This document shows positions 1 to 10,877 of a stretch of DNA of 64,000 nucleotides, one piece after another. The position numbers and the translations under genes are program-made. Position 1 is the first letter of the stretch, and each line of letters starts with the position of its first letter. This DNA is from Rhodocollybia butyracea. Lineage: Eukaryota > Basidiomycota > Agaricomycetes > Agaricales > Omphalotaceae. The stretch is taken from the NCBI GenBank assembly GCA_015501585.1, contig JADNRY010000112.1, positions 62,001 to 126,000 on the forward strand. The letters are read 5' to 3'. The notes under the pieces were generated by a model that had not been told where the DNA came from, made no database searches, and saw only the letters and a program-made list of their open reading frames with translations.

Positions 1-72
1 TTACCCTCAATGGATTACAAAACACGAAGAGAACAAGACAGACATCAACGTATTTCTAAGCGAACAAGTAAA

Positions 73-1741
73 TTAAACCTGAATTCCATTCGTCCCAGCA
101 ACTACCACTCTCAATCCCTCCTTGTCTAGAGCCCGTAGTGGTTTATAGACTTCCGCGTCAACCTCTCGCCAATCAAACTTGAGAACGACCGACCGTATGC
201 AGTCTCTACCCATAGCAGACATCGTCGCAGAAAGATCAGACCCAGGTCTGGCCCATCGTGATTTGACCATGCTAACGAAGGCGGAATCATCGAATGTTCC
301 AGTATTGTGGTGGCAATCTAGGTGAAGAGTGTGCAGTTTTGGAACTAAGGAGATCGAGGTGGATTCATGCTGGATTAGACTCGAGATGAGGTGCAAAGTG
401 ATTGGACCGTGATGACTCTGTGGATTAGACGACGTGTAGTCATTAATTTTGAGATGGAGTAGAGAAGGCATGACTCGAAGGACTGCGATATGGTCTGAAT
501 CAGAGATGGATACACTGCAAAGGGTGAATGTGGAGATCATACAAGATGATCGGGATATGAATGAAATAAAAGTCTCTGTTGACCAAGGATAAGGTTCAGT
601 CCGATGGCTCTCTAACACAATCTCCCTCAAGGAAGGTAAGGCAAACGTCAACAACACTATTTCCATGTATGACTTTGGATAAAACACGTCGCCTGCCTTG
701 ATAACAAGTGATGTTATGTTGGGCCAAGTGTAACATGCACCATACTTTGGATCATTTTCCCAACCCAGGAGTTCAAGAGATTCGACGGAAGGGCATCTTT
801 GTAGAACTTTCACCAATTTGGAGCAACCATACTGGAGATTTAGATGACGAAGTTGGTGGTATGGAGCTTTGGAAGGAGATATCTTGTTATGGGCAAGTGC
901 ACAAAGTCTCGGAGCAGGTTCGAAGCAATCCAAGTCATAATGCTCAAAAGGAGAAAGATTCAACTCTGTAAGTGAAGAAAAATGCAACCCGGACAGCATT
1001 GCGGGGTATCTGAGCGATGAGTGACAGCGAAGCTTGAATGTTCTCCAGCGGTGAGCGTGCTGTGTGAGGTAGATGAGCGAAGGAAACTCTATTCCGCGTT
1101 CCAGTATACCCGGCAGATACATCGTAGCCCGTGTACCCGATATAGACAGTGTAATCTGCAATGGCCAATCACCCGATTTTTCTAAATATTGAGCGACAGT
1201 ATCGGTGAAACCAGCTAGGGCTTTCACTTGGTCAGATGAGACAGCCTGTATCTCCACCTTTACGTTAGCCCACAAACTAGGCAACAACAATGTAAGCGTA
1301 TGCCAACGTGAGCATACTGAGCTGATGCATTGTAGGAGGTAAGTTATCGCGGGAGATGTGAGTTTGGTGGGAGGCTCCATTCTGGAACGATGGTAGCTCT
1401 GGAGGAGATTTCTTCACACACGTACTGGAAGATATGCAGCAGGAGTTCATTTGACAGCTTCCGCATCGGAGATAGCAAAGAACGTAGCTGATCCCGCTGA
1501 CTCTCGAGCCGTTGTTTTTTGGCCTGAACAAGCATGAGTTGCTTCTGGAGGCAAGCCACCTCAGAGTCATGATCCTCAATATCTTTATCCGCCAGTGCCA
1601 GCATCCGTTTGAGCTCTTCTGCCCGCTCTCGGCTCACCACAAATGGTCCAAATTCCAAGCAAAGTTCGTTAATTATATTAGCTTGTTCGCAGAGCTTAGG
1701 TTTATGCGTATTTTCAAGGGCGGAGCGCATGGTGAGGCCAT
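73..1741 (-). pseudogene. F-box-like/LRR protein, copy A, frameshifted
   Basis: The product belongs to the basidiomycete F-box-like family: a short N-terminal coiled coil, an F-box (LSPMRKLSNE...IFQYVCEE), then weak leucine-rich repeats ending in GTNGIQV. Such proteins are thought to be substrate receptors of SCF ubiquitin ligases. The start (MASP) is at 1741. The copy is split: the coiled coil and F-box read in one frame (about 1410-1730) and the rest in another (73-1380). Compared with copy D, single bases are missing near 1385-1410 and near 1690, and the CSRW region near 1325-1345 has further small indels. I judge it a recent pseudogene, unless these are assembly errors. Confidence 0.85.
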
Positions 1742-2050
1742 AAGATTGAATAAGTGCCAGTCAAAAATTAGCGCCAAACTATCTCTTCCTAACAACTACT
1801 GCCCAGCCTAATCCAACAAAAACACTAAGAAAGATTGAAAGAATACCGAAAAAAAACATTACAGTTGGCGATGCTAAGCTCGGACCTGTCGAAAAGGTGT
1901 CGCAATGTGCGTACATAATAATCAACAATTTTTGTTTTTTATCTCAATGCTCACTATAATCCTACCACAGTTTGTTGTCTTTAGATTGATATTGTGGTTT
2001 TTGTTTTGGTCTAACTATGTCTTCTTTTCCTCTATCGGCCTGGAGAGGAC
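1742..2050. other. Intergenic spacer between F-box copy A and unknown-gene copy 1
   Basis: The stretch holds the F-box 5' leader (TTGAATAAG beside the start) and then a pyrimidine-rich tract resembling 32280-32430 and 10190-10290, which precede other copies of the unknown gene. No reading frame or RNA gene is visible. Confidence 0.5.
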
Positions 2051-2053
2051 AAA

Positions 2054-3070
2054 ATGATATCAAGCTACCTAAATCGACGATACCCAGCTCTGACTGTGAA
2101 CTGCGATGCACCTTCTTACTATTCGAGTGGATTTGGTATTGCTATACCAATGGAAAAGCTCGCGAAAAGCGGAGATAAAAGTGCGAGAGAGATATCGGAG
2201 GAAAAAGGAACATTAGTGGACATGATGCACATAGACCTTGGTCGCGGAAAGCTACCGATACCTCGCGCACGAGTTACAACGATGATGTTTACAAGACGAA
2301 CGAACACATAAACCCAAAGTATGTCTTCCTTAAGTAATTCCGAATGTCATTTTAGCCAGAGTTACTGTAACTAACGCCATTCTAGTTATCCACGGTCACT
2401 TGAACAATACCTAGCAAACGTCGTTCAACCATCCCGTTCAAGAAGGACCATGCTCCAGATCTACTGTCCCTCAGGTTATTCGGAACCTCCATACATAGCC
2501 GCCAGTCGCTCGAAACATTTCGCGACACCCCATCCCAGATCCAAACCCACATCCTCTGATATATTCGCATCCGCTCCCCAAACCAGACCAAAACCCAACC
2601 CAAAAACTTACCGCCATTATCTTCCTCCACGACATTACGACCCCACGACACACTGTCCCTATCCCCTGGAATTGGACCGTGTATCTACCGTAAACCAAGT
2701 GTTCTACTGCGATGCTGAAAGGCGTGTTTCAAGGTATAACAAGGGTGTGTCGATTGTGGGGAAATTGTCTGGGTTTCGTGTCAGGTTAAGGGAAGGGGGA
2801 GTCGATGAGAGGGTTTCATATGAGTCGGATTTGGGAGGGGCGCCGGAAGGATAGGGAAGTGATGAAGCTTTTTAAGGGGTACATTGGCTGTCGGGTGGCA
2901 ATTGCAGAGAGCACAGAAGGACGGGACGTTGAATTTGTGTTTCGGGCGGTGAGACGAGGCCTTAAGGGCGTCACTCCACCAGTTCATGTTGACGAGGTTG
3001 TCAGGTTTCTGAAGGGATCGTTCTTTGTTCCTTTGTTCTTCCCAGTTTCTCAAGGAACGGGATGACACAA
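2054..3070 (+). pseudogene. Unidentified short gene family, copy 1, decayed
   Basis: One of four related stretches, all on the plus strand and all lying beside F-box copies. A first block reads KLAKSGDKSAREISEEKGTLVD (2150-2220). A second block (2450-2850) is rich in Pro and His and contains HCPYPLELDRVSTVNQVFYC, followed by a GFRVRLREGG segment. The frame then breaks near 2850, and traces of a KLFKGYIGCR segment continue to 3070. Copy 3 shows the same order with RVTFESGVDA and KLFEGYI. I recognise no domain. The four-fold recurrence with shared coding-like blocks says it was once a gene; all copies here look broken. Confidence 0.55.
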
Positions 3071-3989
3071 GTCGAATTTGGAGGACGGGAGGGATGTTGA
3101 GGAATGTTGAGACCTTGAGAGATCGCTGTTGAGTTCGCTCAGTGAGTTCGCATGGCTTCTAAGTCCAAAGTCAGACTGTTAATTTTCGATTGTCCTTGGT
3201 TCTTCTCAGCCCCTCATAGAACGAGGATTGATGGACTGCATGTGCATATTGACGCTGGAAGGATTTTGATACCTTGTTAGAGGTACACCAGGTTCACCGG
3301 CTTAGAATACATCAACGTCGTGCCACGGGGAGTGTTACTAGTACTAATACCTGAGTCTGTCGTTGATGTCAACAAAATCCAGCGAGCCGATTGGACTGGG
3401 ATCAAGGGACTTGAGGTTGTTGCTGCCCAAATGTCACCGTTTCCTCACAGGAATAGTGCTCCGATATTTGTCTGTCCAAATGGTGTGAGGCAGACTATGC
3501 ATTGTATATGAACGGCGGAGTGAGCTCTAGCCTAATGTTTTTCGTATCCTCCTTGATACATATATACAATATATGCAAGGCATACTCACCTCGCAATGGA
3601 ACATGCTTAGTGGAAAATGTAAGTCGTTCATTAACTAAGTACGTGCCATAGTGGCATACTAGATCTCTGTCTTGATTTTCTTTGGAAATAAACTGTGTTT
3701 TGGGTAGAGTGTGGTATCAAAGTTGAATTGACCGTTGATAGATGTCAACGAAGGCAACTAGTGGCTCATAAAAAATGGGATCGGACAGGACTTGAGCTGC
3801 CCTAAGGCTCGGTTGCAGCGCTGCTTAAGAAAAGGGAAAAACAATGCATTACACCCAAGGCTTGTTTACTATGAACAGTCAAGGGAAGATTATCATACAC
3901 TTGTGCCAACAACCTCAAACCCTGCTCACTGTTGCCTGTTAAAACTTGAACAAACTCGAACGTCAAATTACCTTAAGCAGAATATAAAT
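3071..3989. other. Intergenic, duplicated at 33.5-34.3 kb
   Basis: No supported gene. The segment 3640-3990 is clearly paralogous to 33970-34320: both share the block with GATGTCAACGAAGGCAA and the CCTAAGGCTCGG motif and lead into an F-box 3' end. Short open frames here are not conserved between the two copies. Confidence 0.55.
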
Positions 3990-4885
3990 CAGACTTGAAT
4001 TCCGTTGGTTCCCACAACTACCACCCTCAACCCCTCTTTGTCGAGAATCCGTAGTGGTTTATAAACTTCCGCGTCAACCTCTCACCAACCAAATTTGAGA
4101 ACAACCGACCGTATACAGGCCCTGCCCATCATGAGCATGGCAGAACGATCCGAACCTGGTTTGAACCAGCGAGATTCGACCATGCTAACAAAAGCAGTCG
4201 TCGAATGTTCCTGGGAAACCAGACGAAAACTGTGTAGTTTCGGTACTAAATCAGTGAAACCAACAAGGTTTTTCCTTTGGTCAGACGTAGCGGCGTGTGT
4301 CTCCACTGCTGGGTTCTAGGTTAGCCCACAAGCGAGGTGATGACAATGCAAGCGTATGCTAACGGGAGCATACTGAGCTCATTGCCATTGTAGGGAGGTA
4401 AGTGATGATGGGAGATGTGAGTTTGGTGGGAGGGTATGCAACACGTATAATATAAACCTCAGAAGTGTACAAACGACTCGTCACTTGTATTGAAGCTATA
4501 AGTACCTGTGAAACATTTATAAGTATAGACTATGTATGAGCATATGTACGGGTTTCACAACAATATAAATAAAGTATAAATCAAACGAAACACATCCCAC
4601 CTACTCCAGAAGCAGAAAGGCGGGGGGGACTCCAAGGCCCGTATATTCCCTTCAACAGAGGAAGCCACTTTGAGAACCATGGGTAGCCCTGACAAAGATT
4701 TCTTCGCATGTATACTGAAAGATATACAACAAATTTTTCGTTCAGAAGCCTCCGCATCGGCGACAATAGAGGGCGTAGCTTGTCCTCGTTGGGACTCGAG
4801 TCGTTTTTTTCGGCGTGGACAGCTATGATTTGGTCCTGGAGGCGGGCGACCTCAGATTCATTGTTTGCTCTTTCAGAATACTTCT
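3990..4885 (-). pseudogene. F-box-like/LRR protein, copy B, heavily deleted
   Basis: Pieces of the F-box family remain. The C-terminal end (VESRWFKPGSDRS, CIRSVVLKFGW) lies at 4082-4200 and is joined directly to an N-terminal piece (SDQRKNLVGFTD, 4260-4306), so the LRR middle is deleted. The F-box start (CSRW...) is visible at 4340-4430. About 230 bp of foreign sequence (4437-4660) follows. A degraded coiled coil plus F-box (EVARLQDQIIAV, LLSPMRRL) lies at 4660-4885. The N-terminus is lost where the kinase locus begins at 5140. Clearly a pseudogene. Confidence 0.85.
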
Positions 4886-5139
4886 GCTTTGTTCTCCAAA
4901 TAAACTGTCCAGAAGATGCCCCAGAGATGCTGTCCATTGGGCTATGTTCATTGCTGTTTTGTCTCCAATATAACCCTTGCCGTGCCGAGAAGGCAAGTAT
5001 AAGCTTTTTAAATGGTTGCACGAGACAAACTAACCACATGGGCGTCAGACAATCAGATGATTGATGCAGTGCCCACGCAAGAAACGGTACATATATAGCC
5101 ATCTCTTTCTCTCCCTCATTTCTTTCTCTCCCTCACTCA

Positions 5140-6575
5140 ATGTCAGGCTCACTGAAGAAAACGCAGATACTTTCTCTGGTATCCCTTGACCATTTTGATG
5201 AAAAATACCTCACTCCCTCAGATGCAGACGAAGCGTCGTTCATGATAGACACTCTCCAGGAGGTATGTATTCTGACTCATTGCGCTGTGAGCGCTGTTGT
5301 AATGCTCTACTAAACAGGAACTTGACCGTACACGGGATCAAAAGAATCCTCCATTTCGGAAAAGCTACATGAAAGCTCTGCGTCACTTGAATCGCCTGTA
5401 TGGAGTTTTGCCGCCCTCAATGTTTCTGAAGGATTTAGAGTGTCATGGCAAGCACCCGGTTACAGGTGGAGGATTTGCTGTACGAGCTGCAAATACACTG
5501 TATTTCTATAATTCACATGTTAACAAGATGTTTGGATTGGCCATCTGAAAGAAGCCCGGGTTTGTATCAAAGTATTGCGGTTCTTCCTACAGGGTTCGAA
5601 TAGAGAGACATTGCTAAAGGTGTGTATAGGCACTGGATAGACACAAACTTGAATTGAATAAGGTTCCCAGGCGCTAAGCAACGAAGTCCTTCTGTGGAGA
5701 CAACTCAAACACCCGAATATCCTTCCCTTTCTCGGTATCAACACTGAATTATTTAGTCCAAGCTTTTGTATTGTATCCCCTTGGATGTATAATGGTGATA
5801 TCATCTCATATACTCAGAATTATTCAACAAATCTGGAGACCAAACTCAAATATGTAAGTCCTTGCACTCAATCTTGTATATTTTCTTACTGCCACACCAG
5901 ACCACTCAAATTACTCAAGGACTTATCTACTTGCATGGACTTGATCCCCCGGTTGTGCACGGTGACATCAAAGGAGTAGGTAAACCTTTGGTCTAGCTTA
6001 TCAATGAACGCTCACCTTTGCCCCTTTACATGGCAGGCTAATATCTTGCTGTCTGACAATCATCGCTGCTGCTTGGCTGATTTTGGACTCTCAGTCTTAG
6101 ATACAAAATCAATGAATCCAACACATACCGCCACTGCGCAAGGCTCTCTTCGTTGGTTAGCCCCTGAATTCATCAGTCCCACTCCGCGTCCCACGCAAGG
6201 AAGCTTAACGTCCCGAGATATATATGCACTTGGATGTACAGTATTTGAAGTAAGTTAGTTTTATGATTAAAATCAATCTCATCTCTATCTCAGCTTTTCA
6301 CCGGTTGTCCACCATTCTCTCACCATAATCTCGATATTAGTGTTGCAATAGAAGTTCTCCAAGGGGTTAGGCCTGTGCTTCCTGCCGACATTATATCAAA
6401 TGAAATTGTTCTTGGATCTATCCGCACATTGTTGGATTCCTGCTGGTCAGAGAAAATCAATATCAGGCCAACAGTGCAATCTGTTCTAGATCTTCTAGCG
6501 CATACCCGGAATCTCTTGTACTTTCCGAGGTCAGATGTTGCACCATTATACCTAGTAAGCTCGTTTGTTAGTTAA
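5140..6575 (+). other. Kinase domain region (alternative: separate kinase gene)
   Basis: If intron 6555-6602 is not spliced, the kinase frame would stop at 6573-6575 after VAPLYLVSSFVS, giving a stand-alone kinase of roughly 375 residues. The catalytic loop is HGDIKGAN rather than HRD, which is usual in this fungal TKL-like class, and the Asp, Asn and DFG residues are present. It would phosphorylate Ser/Thr (or Tyr) by family analogy; the substrate is unknown. Confidence 0.55.
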
Positions 6576-8248
6576 TCTGCTTCAAATAATCATAGTTCAC
6601 AGCCACCTATTCAACCTGATAGCACAGTGCAAGGCACTCCCAACAACCTCAGCGCAGCTGCAGCTAGTACACCGGCATTCAACCATAATACAGTGAAGCA
6701 GGAGACTCCTAGTATGATTGCTTCTGTAAATAGCGGACTCTCGGCTATCTCAGAGGATTTCCCTTTACCATGGGCTCCTAGTCAAGCTGTCCCTACCTCC
6801 ACCCTGGTTCATCGTCCCCAGCGTAAAAGGGAGAAGCTTCCAAAAGAGACCCTGGATATCTTGAGCTCATGGCTTCACAATCACCGAGGTCATCCTTATC
6901 CAAACGACGAAGAAAAAAACCAGCTCTGCATTGCCACTGGGCTTACAAAATCAGCAGATTTCGAACTCGCTGATCAATGTGAGCTTCATTGTCTCTGGTT
7001 TGGAATCTTCCCCGACAAAATCAATATTCTAGGCCAGGCGTCGTATACTGCCACCTGGGTGGTCGGCAGCTCATTCGTCGACTCCTGTGCAGGTTGCACT
7101 TTTTTTCTCCAACTAACCAAGACTTTGATGACACCATATCAACTCCCACTAATCATAAAGGTGCATGCTGGTAAGTCTGCTACAAAATCAATGTTTATCA
7201 ATATCTGAGGGTAATGATAGGACGTGCAGACTCCGTCGCAAAGTAAGCTTCTGGGTCACAGCCGACGACTTATACTGAGAATTGAGAATGTTAGAGATGT
7301 GATGAACAACCTGGAGATTCATGTCAAACGTGTATACATCTTAACATCGAATGCCTTGGACGGGGTCCAAAATACCCAGAGTGGATGGATGTAAGATTTT
7401 TCTTTGAATAATGTCGAGGATCTGATGGTTGTTTGCAGGATAAACCAGCTGTGGAGGCTTACAGGGCTGGTATCAAAGCTCAGCTGATGCGTGCAGGGTT
7501 GATTCGAGGGTCACGCATTTTGAAAGCAGGATTGACACAGGTGGGTATAGAACCTCCAGTCAACAGCTATCAAGGTTCCAAGGACAGGACTTGGGGTTCT
7601 GGAACGGCTGAAGGAACAATAATGCTGGATACAAAGCAGGATGATGAGGTATCCGAAATTGTCAGTGACTCCGTTGGCTTGCACAAGTTTAACCCTCCAT
7701 GGACACCCATCACCGTGCCCAATGATCACTCCTCGCTCTCTTCGCCATCTGCATTCACACAGTCTGATAACAAAATCATATCACCCCAGCCAAAGTCCAT
7801 CCATCCAAATCAAAAGTTCCTTGATAGACCGAAAGCAACAACTCCACTATCTGACCTTCCCTCTTGGGCAACTTCACAATCATGGGGGGCGGACTCAGAT
7901 GTCTTTGAGGCAGAGAAAGAGCATTCAAGTTTAGAGGAAGATTCAGTACAGTATTGTGCACCGTCATTTGGTTCACATATGACGGGTACAGTCTTTCGTG
8001 CACCATCATTTGGTTTGCCTACGACACATTCGGTTTTTGAATATGGCTGGGGTCATAACCTTATATCTGGCTCCACTGGCAGGTCAAGCGCACAGAGTAC
8101 TTCAAATCCACTTTGTACTTCCGCTCACCCTTCACCCGATGTATCTCCGAGAGGGAGATACAATAGGTCTCCACAACTGCCATCTTTGGGTGGAATGTCA
8201 TCTTCAGTCCCAGTCACCAATGTTCCGCTATCTACTTCCAAGCTACTG

Positions 8249-8340
<92 letters not shown>

Positions 8341-8386
8341 GCAAGTCTCTTACTGTCACAGCTTTCCATGTACTCGTTCATTGTCC

Positions 8387-8418
<32 letters not shown>

Positions 8419-8644
8419 CTTTCACTTCCATGAATCCGATTTACTTACTGTCTCATCTTCCTCGTCATCGCCTAACTCCCTCTTCAGCAGCCGGGAGCTT
8501 TCATCGGCTTCTGAGCCAGAAGTGGATACAGAAGAGCAGCCTTTGGAAAATACTACGCTTTCAATGCTGATCTTGCCATGGGATAATTCAGCTCTTCAGC
8601 AAGCATGGAACGGGTATCAGCAAAGGCAAGTGGAAGCATTCTAG
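5140..8644 (+). CDS. Candidate kinase - TALE homeodomain - Zn2Cys6 chimeric gene (lesions present)
   Basis: Proposed exons: 5140-5262, 5318-5479, 5528-5619, 5671-5853, 5901-5975, 6037-6249, 6294-6554, 6603-6978, 7033 to about 7042, 7161-7170, 7221-7242, 7295-7390, 7439-8644. Nearly all introns are 44-61 bp with GT-AG ends. The first seven exons give a TKL-like kinase domain: glycine loop TGGGFA, VCIKVL, HPNILPFLG, catalytic loop HGDIKGAN (5960-6042), DFGLSV, WLAPE. Exon 8 joins in phase and carries a three-residue-extended (TALE) homeodomain (LPKETLDILSSWL, HPYPNDEEK), finished by INARRR after the next intron. The following exons give a complete CX2CX6CX7CX2CX6C finger, then GPKYPEWM and AYRAGIKAQLMRAGLIRG. 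A Ser/Pro-rich tail with a 91-bp A run ends at 8644. Problems: the splice at 5480/5528 is one base short, the homeodomain has an extra base at about 6954 and TCG for the conserved Trp, and the link from homeodomain to finger needs an unproven intron. It may be one fused gene, two or three compact genes, or a recent pseudogene. Confidence 0.6.
6828..7044 (+). other. TALE-type homeodomain segment
   Basis: Basic lead-in KREK, helix 1 LPKETLDILSSWLHNH, the TALE loop with HPYPNDEE, helix 2 KNQLCIATGLT, and, after a one-base shift, helix 3 QISNSLIN interrupted by a 54-bp intron (6979-7032) and completed by ARRRIL. The invariant Trp of helix 3 reads TCG (Ser). TALE homeodomains bind DNA; this one would be weakened by the Trp loss even if the frame were intact. 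Confidence 0.75.
7161..7480 (+). other. Zn2Cys6 (GAL4-type) binuclear cluster segment
   Basis: Three small exons (7161-7170, 7221-7242, 7295-7390) splice to give six cysteines with spacing 2-6-7-2-6, basic residues RLRRKR between Cys2 and Cys3, and the typical ECLGRGPKYPEWM end. The next exon starts DKPAVEAYRAGIKAQL, a linker common behind such fingers in basidiomycetes. No ATG precedes the finger in its own frame after the homeodomain, which favours a fusion over an independent gene. Confidence 0.75.
8249..8418 (+). repeat. A(91) tract, 49 bp spacer, T(30) tract
   Basis: An uninterrupted run of 91 A (8249-8339) is followed by 49 bp and then 30 T (8389-8418), inside the open frame of the Ser/Pro-rich tail. 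Translated it would give a long poly-Lys and a poly-Phe stretch. The arrangement can fold into a hairpin. The lengths may be unreliable in the assembly. Confidence 0.9.
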
Positions 8645-8955
8645 GTACGAATAGTAGTAGATCACCGAGTCCAATATACACTTTTTTTTTAATGCAACCC
8701 AACTCTGATCCATCGCAGGTAGTTCGCAGCTTGTGCCTGTTCTTGCCCATTCTTGCCCGTCTTTGGATCAGACTATATGATCTGAGCAAGCGGCCATTTG
8801 GCCGCATCACGATTCACGCCAGGCAAAAATGGAATAAAGACATTGAAAAGTCATGTCCAGTTGGCTGTGTACTTTCGGAACCACACATATCCCTAACAGG
8901 GCGGCTTGGATTAGAATTTAAAGAGAACACATCGAAAGAGAACCGATCTGACTGA
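8645..8955. other. 3' region of the kinase/homeodomain locus
   Basis: A short open stretch (8605-8955, plus strand) has no recognisable domain. At about 8955 the sequence passes abruptly into the intron of a minus-strand ThiD/TenA remnant, so a rearrangement breakpoint lies here. Confidence 0.4.
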
Positions 8956-9664
8956 TGATAGAGGGTACGGGTTTGTGATTCTGGGAAGGAAAAAAATTAG
9001 TCATGAGGTGCAATCATGGCGAAGGGAAGGGTAACCTAGGTACAAGTAGCTGTTGCATTGAATGGAAACGATTTAGTGGCTCCTGCCCGTGTCTGATAGT
9101 TGAATCGGCAGTCTCGATTCCGAGGTGAGCAGTGTACCGTGTTGTAAAACGCAGTGTCTGCCACTGTATACAGATTAGACGATGATCTAGGAAACCATAA
9201 ATCGAGACGTACAATCGGAGCCTGAAGCCAGCCTAGCCGCAATTGCTGTATTGAGCGTACAGAGTGTGCCATGAGTACTGGTTGATTCAATACGAGGACG
9301 GCAGAGGATCATAGTCCGTCCAACTTCGCGCCAGTCCCATAGTGCTTCCAGAGCTTTGAGGTAAAACATCCACAACGAGTTCACAGCAAGAGAGCAGAGC
9401 CGTCGCTACCCGTACCGAAATTGACGCGAAGAATTCCATCTCAGACGGCTTCAATCCCTGGATGAGACCGCGCTACTCGTAACTCGGCAAACATCATCTA
9501 CGGACGCAGTGAGATGTCCACCTTTTTGGACAGCTTTGGATCCAAACAACAACAGATCTTCCACAGCCAAGAGTATATCTTCAATAGTTTCTATTTGGCG
9601 TGACGGCAAAGGAGAATTCTGAGTCCAACGCGAAAGCAGTAGTTCCCCGTAGATTAGCATCCCG
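8956..9664 (-). pseudogene. THI20-like gene remnant 1 (HMP-kinase ThiD part)
   Basis: Fragments of the hydroxymethylpyrimidine (phosphate) kinase domain used in thiamine synthesis can be read. SPLPSRQIETIEDILLAVED and KGGHLTASVDDV lie at 9451-9660, AAIAARLASGSD at 9190-9270, and the C-terminal GQEPLNRFHSMQQLLVPR at 9020-9110, matching the GHGPLNHFH ending of other copies. Frames change between the pieces. The TenA half that should follow is missing: the remnant ends at the splice region near 8955, where the kinase/homeodomain locus begins. Pseudogene, confident as to family. Confidence 0.75.
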
Positions 9665-10146
9665 GTTTTTATACCTCAAGAATGGAGGATAACTGTGCTA
9701 GTTAGCTTATATTTGTGTTCGAGATCAAAAATTTTGGAGAGAATTACCTGTTGACTCAAAAACTCTGGAGAAGAACGAATAACATGTTGTCACTCAGGCA
9801 GTGGTTACCGGCTGGTTCCGAAGGATCCGTGAGCTGCAAATGTATTTGAATCAGCCTTGGAAAAGAAGTTCAAAATTAGGTGGCCAGAGACATTAACGCA
9901 ATAGCCCACTTGAATGGCAGCTACTGGTAAGAGGTGCGCGCTTACCTCCGGCGCTTAAAATTTCATTTCTTGCATGATCAATCATCACGGTCATGTTCTT
10001 CCTCTCTACAATCTCCGTCCAGAACTCAACTCAAGAGGAGATGACAAAGCCGAAAGCGACGAAAATACAAGACCAGCTTCTTGCGTTAATCTCACAATCT
10101 CGCCAGAAAAATCATCTACCTTCATTGCATTGCAGAAATAACCAAC
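9665..10146. other. Upstream region of ThiD remnant 1
   Basis: The block GCGCTTAAAATTTCA near 9950, also found upstream of other ThiD/TenA remnants (15490, 50800), is probably part of their promoter/leader. No gene is seen. Confidence 0.4.
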
Positions 10147-10877
10147 AGAAAGTCGTCCCGCCAACACCAACACCTCTTGTTTTTTATCGCCCATCACATC
10201 GATATATTAATACCTACAATAAACCTACCCGTCGTGTTTCTTTAGATTGTGGCGTGTGTTTTGTTCTAATTGTTTTTTTTCTTCTACAGGCATGGCACCA
10301 CCTCGAATAAGTTGAAAGTGTTGTGAAGACACCTAGCAACAGCGCTCGTGATACGGCTTCTTACCAGTCAAGTGGATGGCCGCTCGTGAACGCCGAAAAG
10401 AAGAGATAAACGTGCAAGGGAGAAAGAGGTAGACGAAGACGGAACATTAGTGGCGGAAACGTGCAACTCAGACCATCTCTGGAGTTCCAGAGGTTTGTCT
10501 TCCTTTCTTCCTGAGGCCTGAACACCACCTAATCCGAAGTTTCCAACGTATTCTCCAGTCATCCACTTGGCCAACACCCAGCAAACGTTGATGAAGCCAA
10601 CAAAAACCTGCTCCTATACCAGCCCTTTCAATCTCTACGCTATCGACCACCAATACCTATGCGAGATTTATTTTCCCACTGGCAGTATACCGCTTTCTTC
10701 AATCACTCGAAATGTCCTCAGATCCGCGCCACGTTCAAACCCACATCCTCTCCCCAAAAATTGAAATCGAACCCCACCCCCAATCCCAAACCCCAGCCCC
10801 CCAGCTCATGACCCCACAACACACGGTTCATACCCCCTCGAGCTTACACATCTCCCACGTAAACCAGATGTTCTACC
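10147..10877. repeat. Segmental duplication, block 1 (pair of 27890-28616)
   Basis: The sequence is highly similar to 27890-28616, in the same orientation, with few substitutions. It carries copy 2 of the unknown gene. Homology stops at 10877, where copy 2 enters unrelated sequence. Confidence 0.85.
10330..10877 (+). pseudogene. Unidentified short gene family, copy 2, truncated
   Basis: A basic block readable as KRRDKRAREKEVDEDGTLVA (about 10390-10455) is followed by a candidate intron (GTTTGT...CTCCAG, about 10494-10560) and then by SSDPRHVQTHILSPKIEIEP and SLHISHVNQMFYR (10715-10877). The equivalent of YRDAEKAFF in copy 3 is cut at MFYR by a 1.36 kb insertion or replacement. No domain recognised. 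Confidence 0.55.

Noticed and set aside
8249..8339. Poly-Lys stretch as a real protein feature
   Set aside because: A pure 91-A run is better explained as a homopolymer expansion, insertion or assembly artefact than as selected coding sequence.
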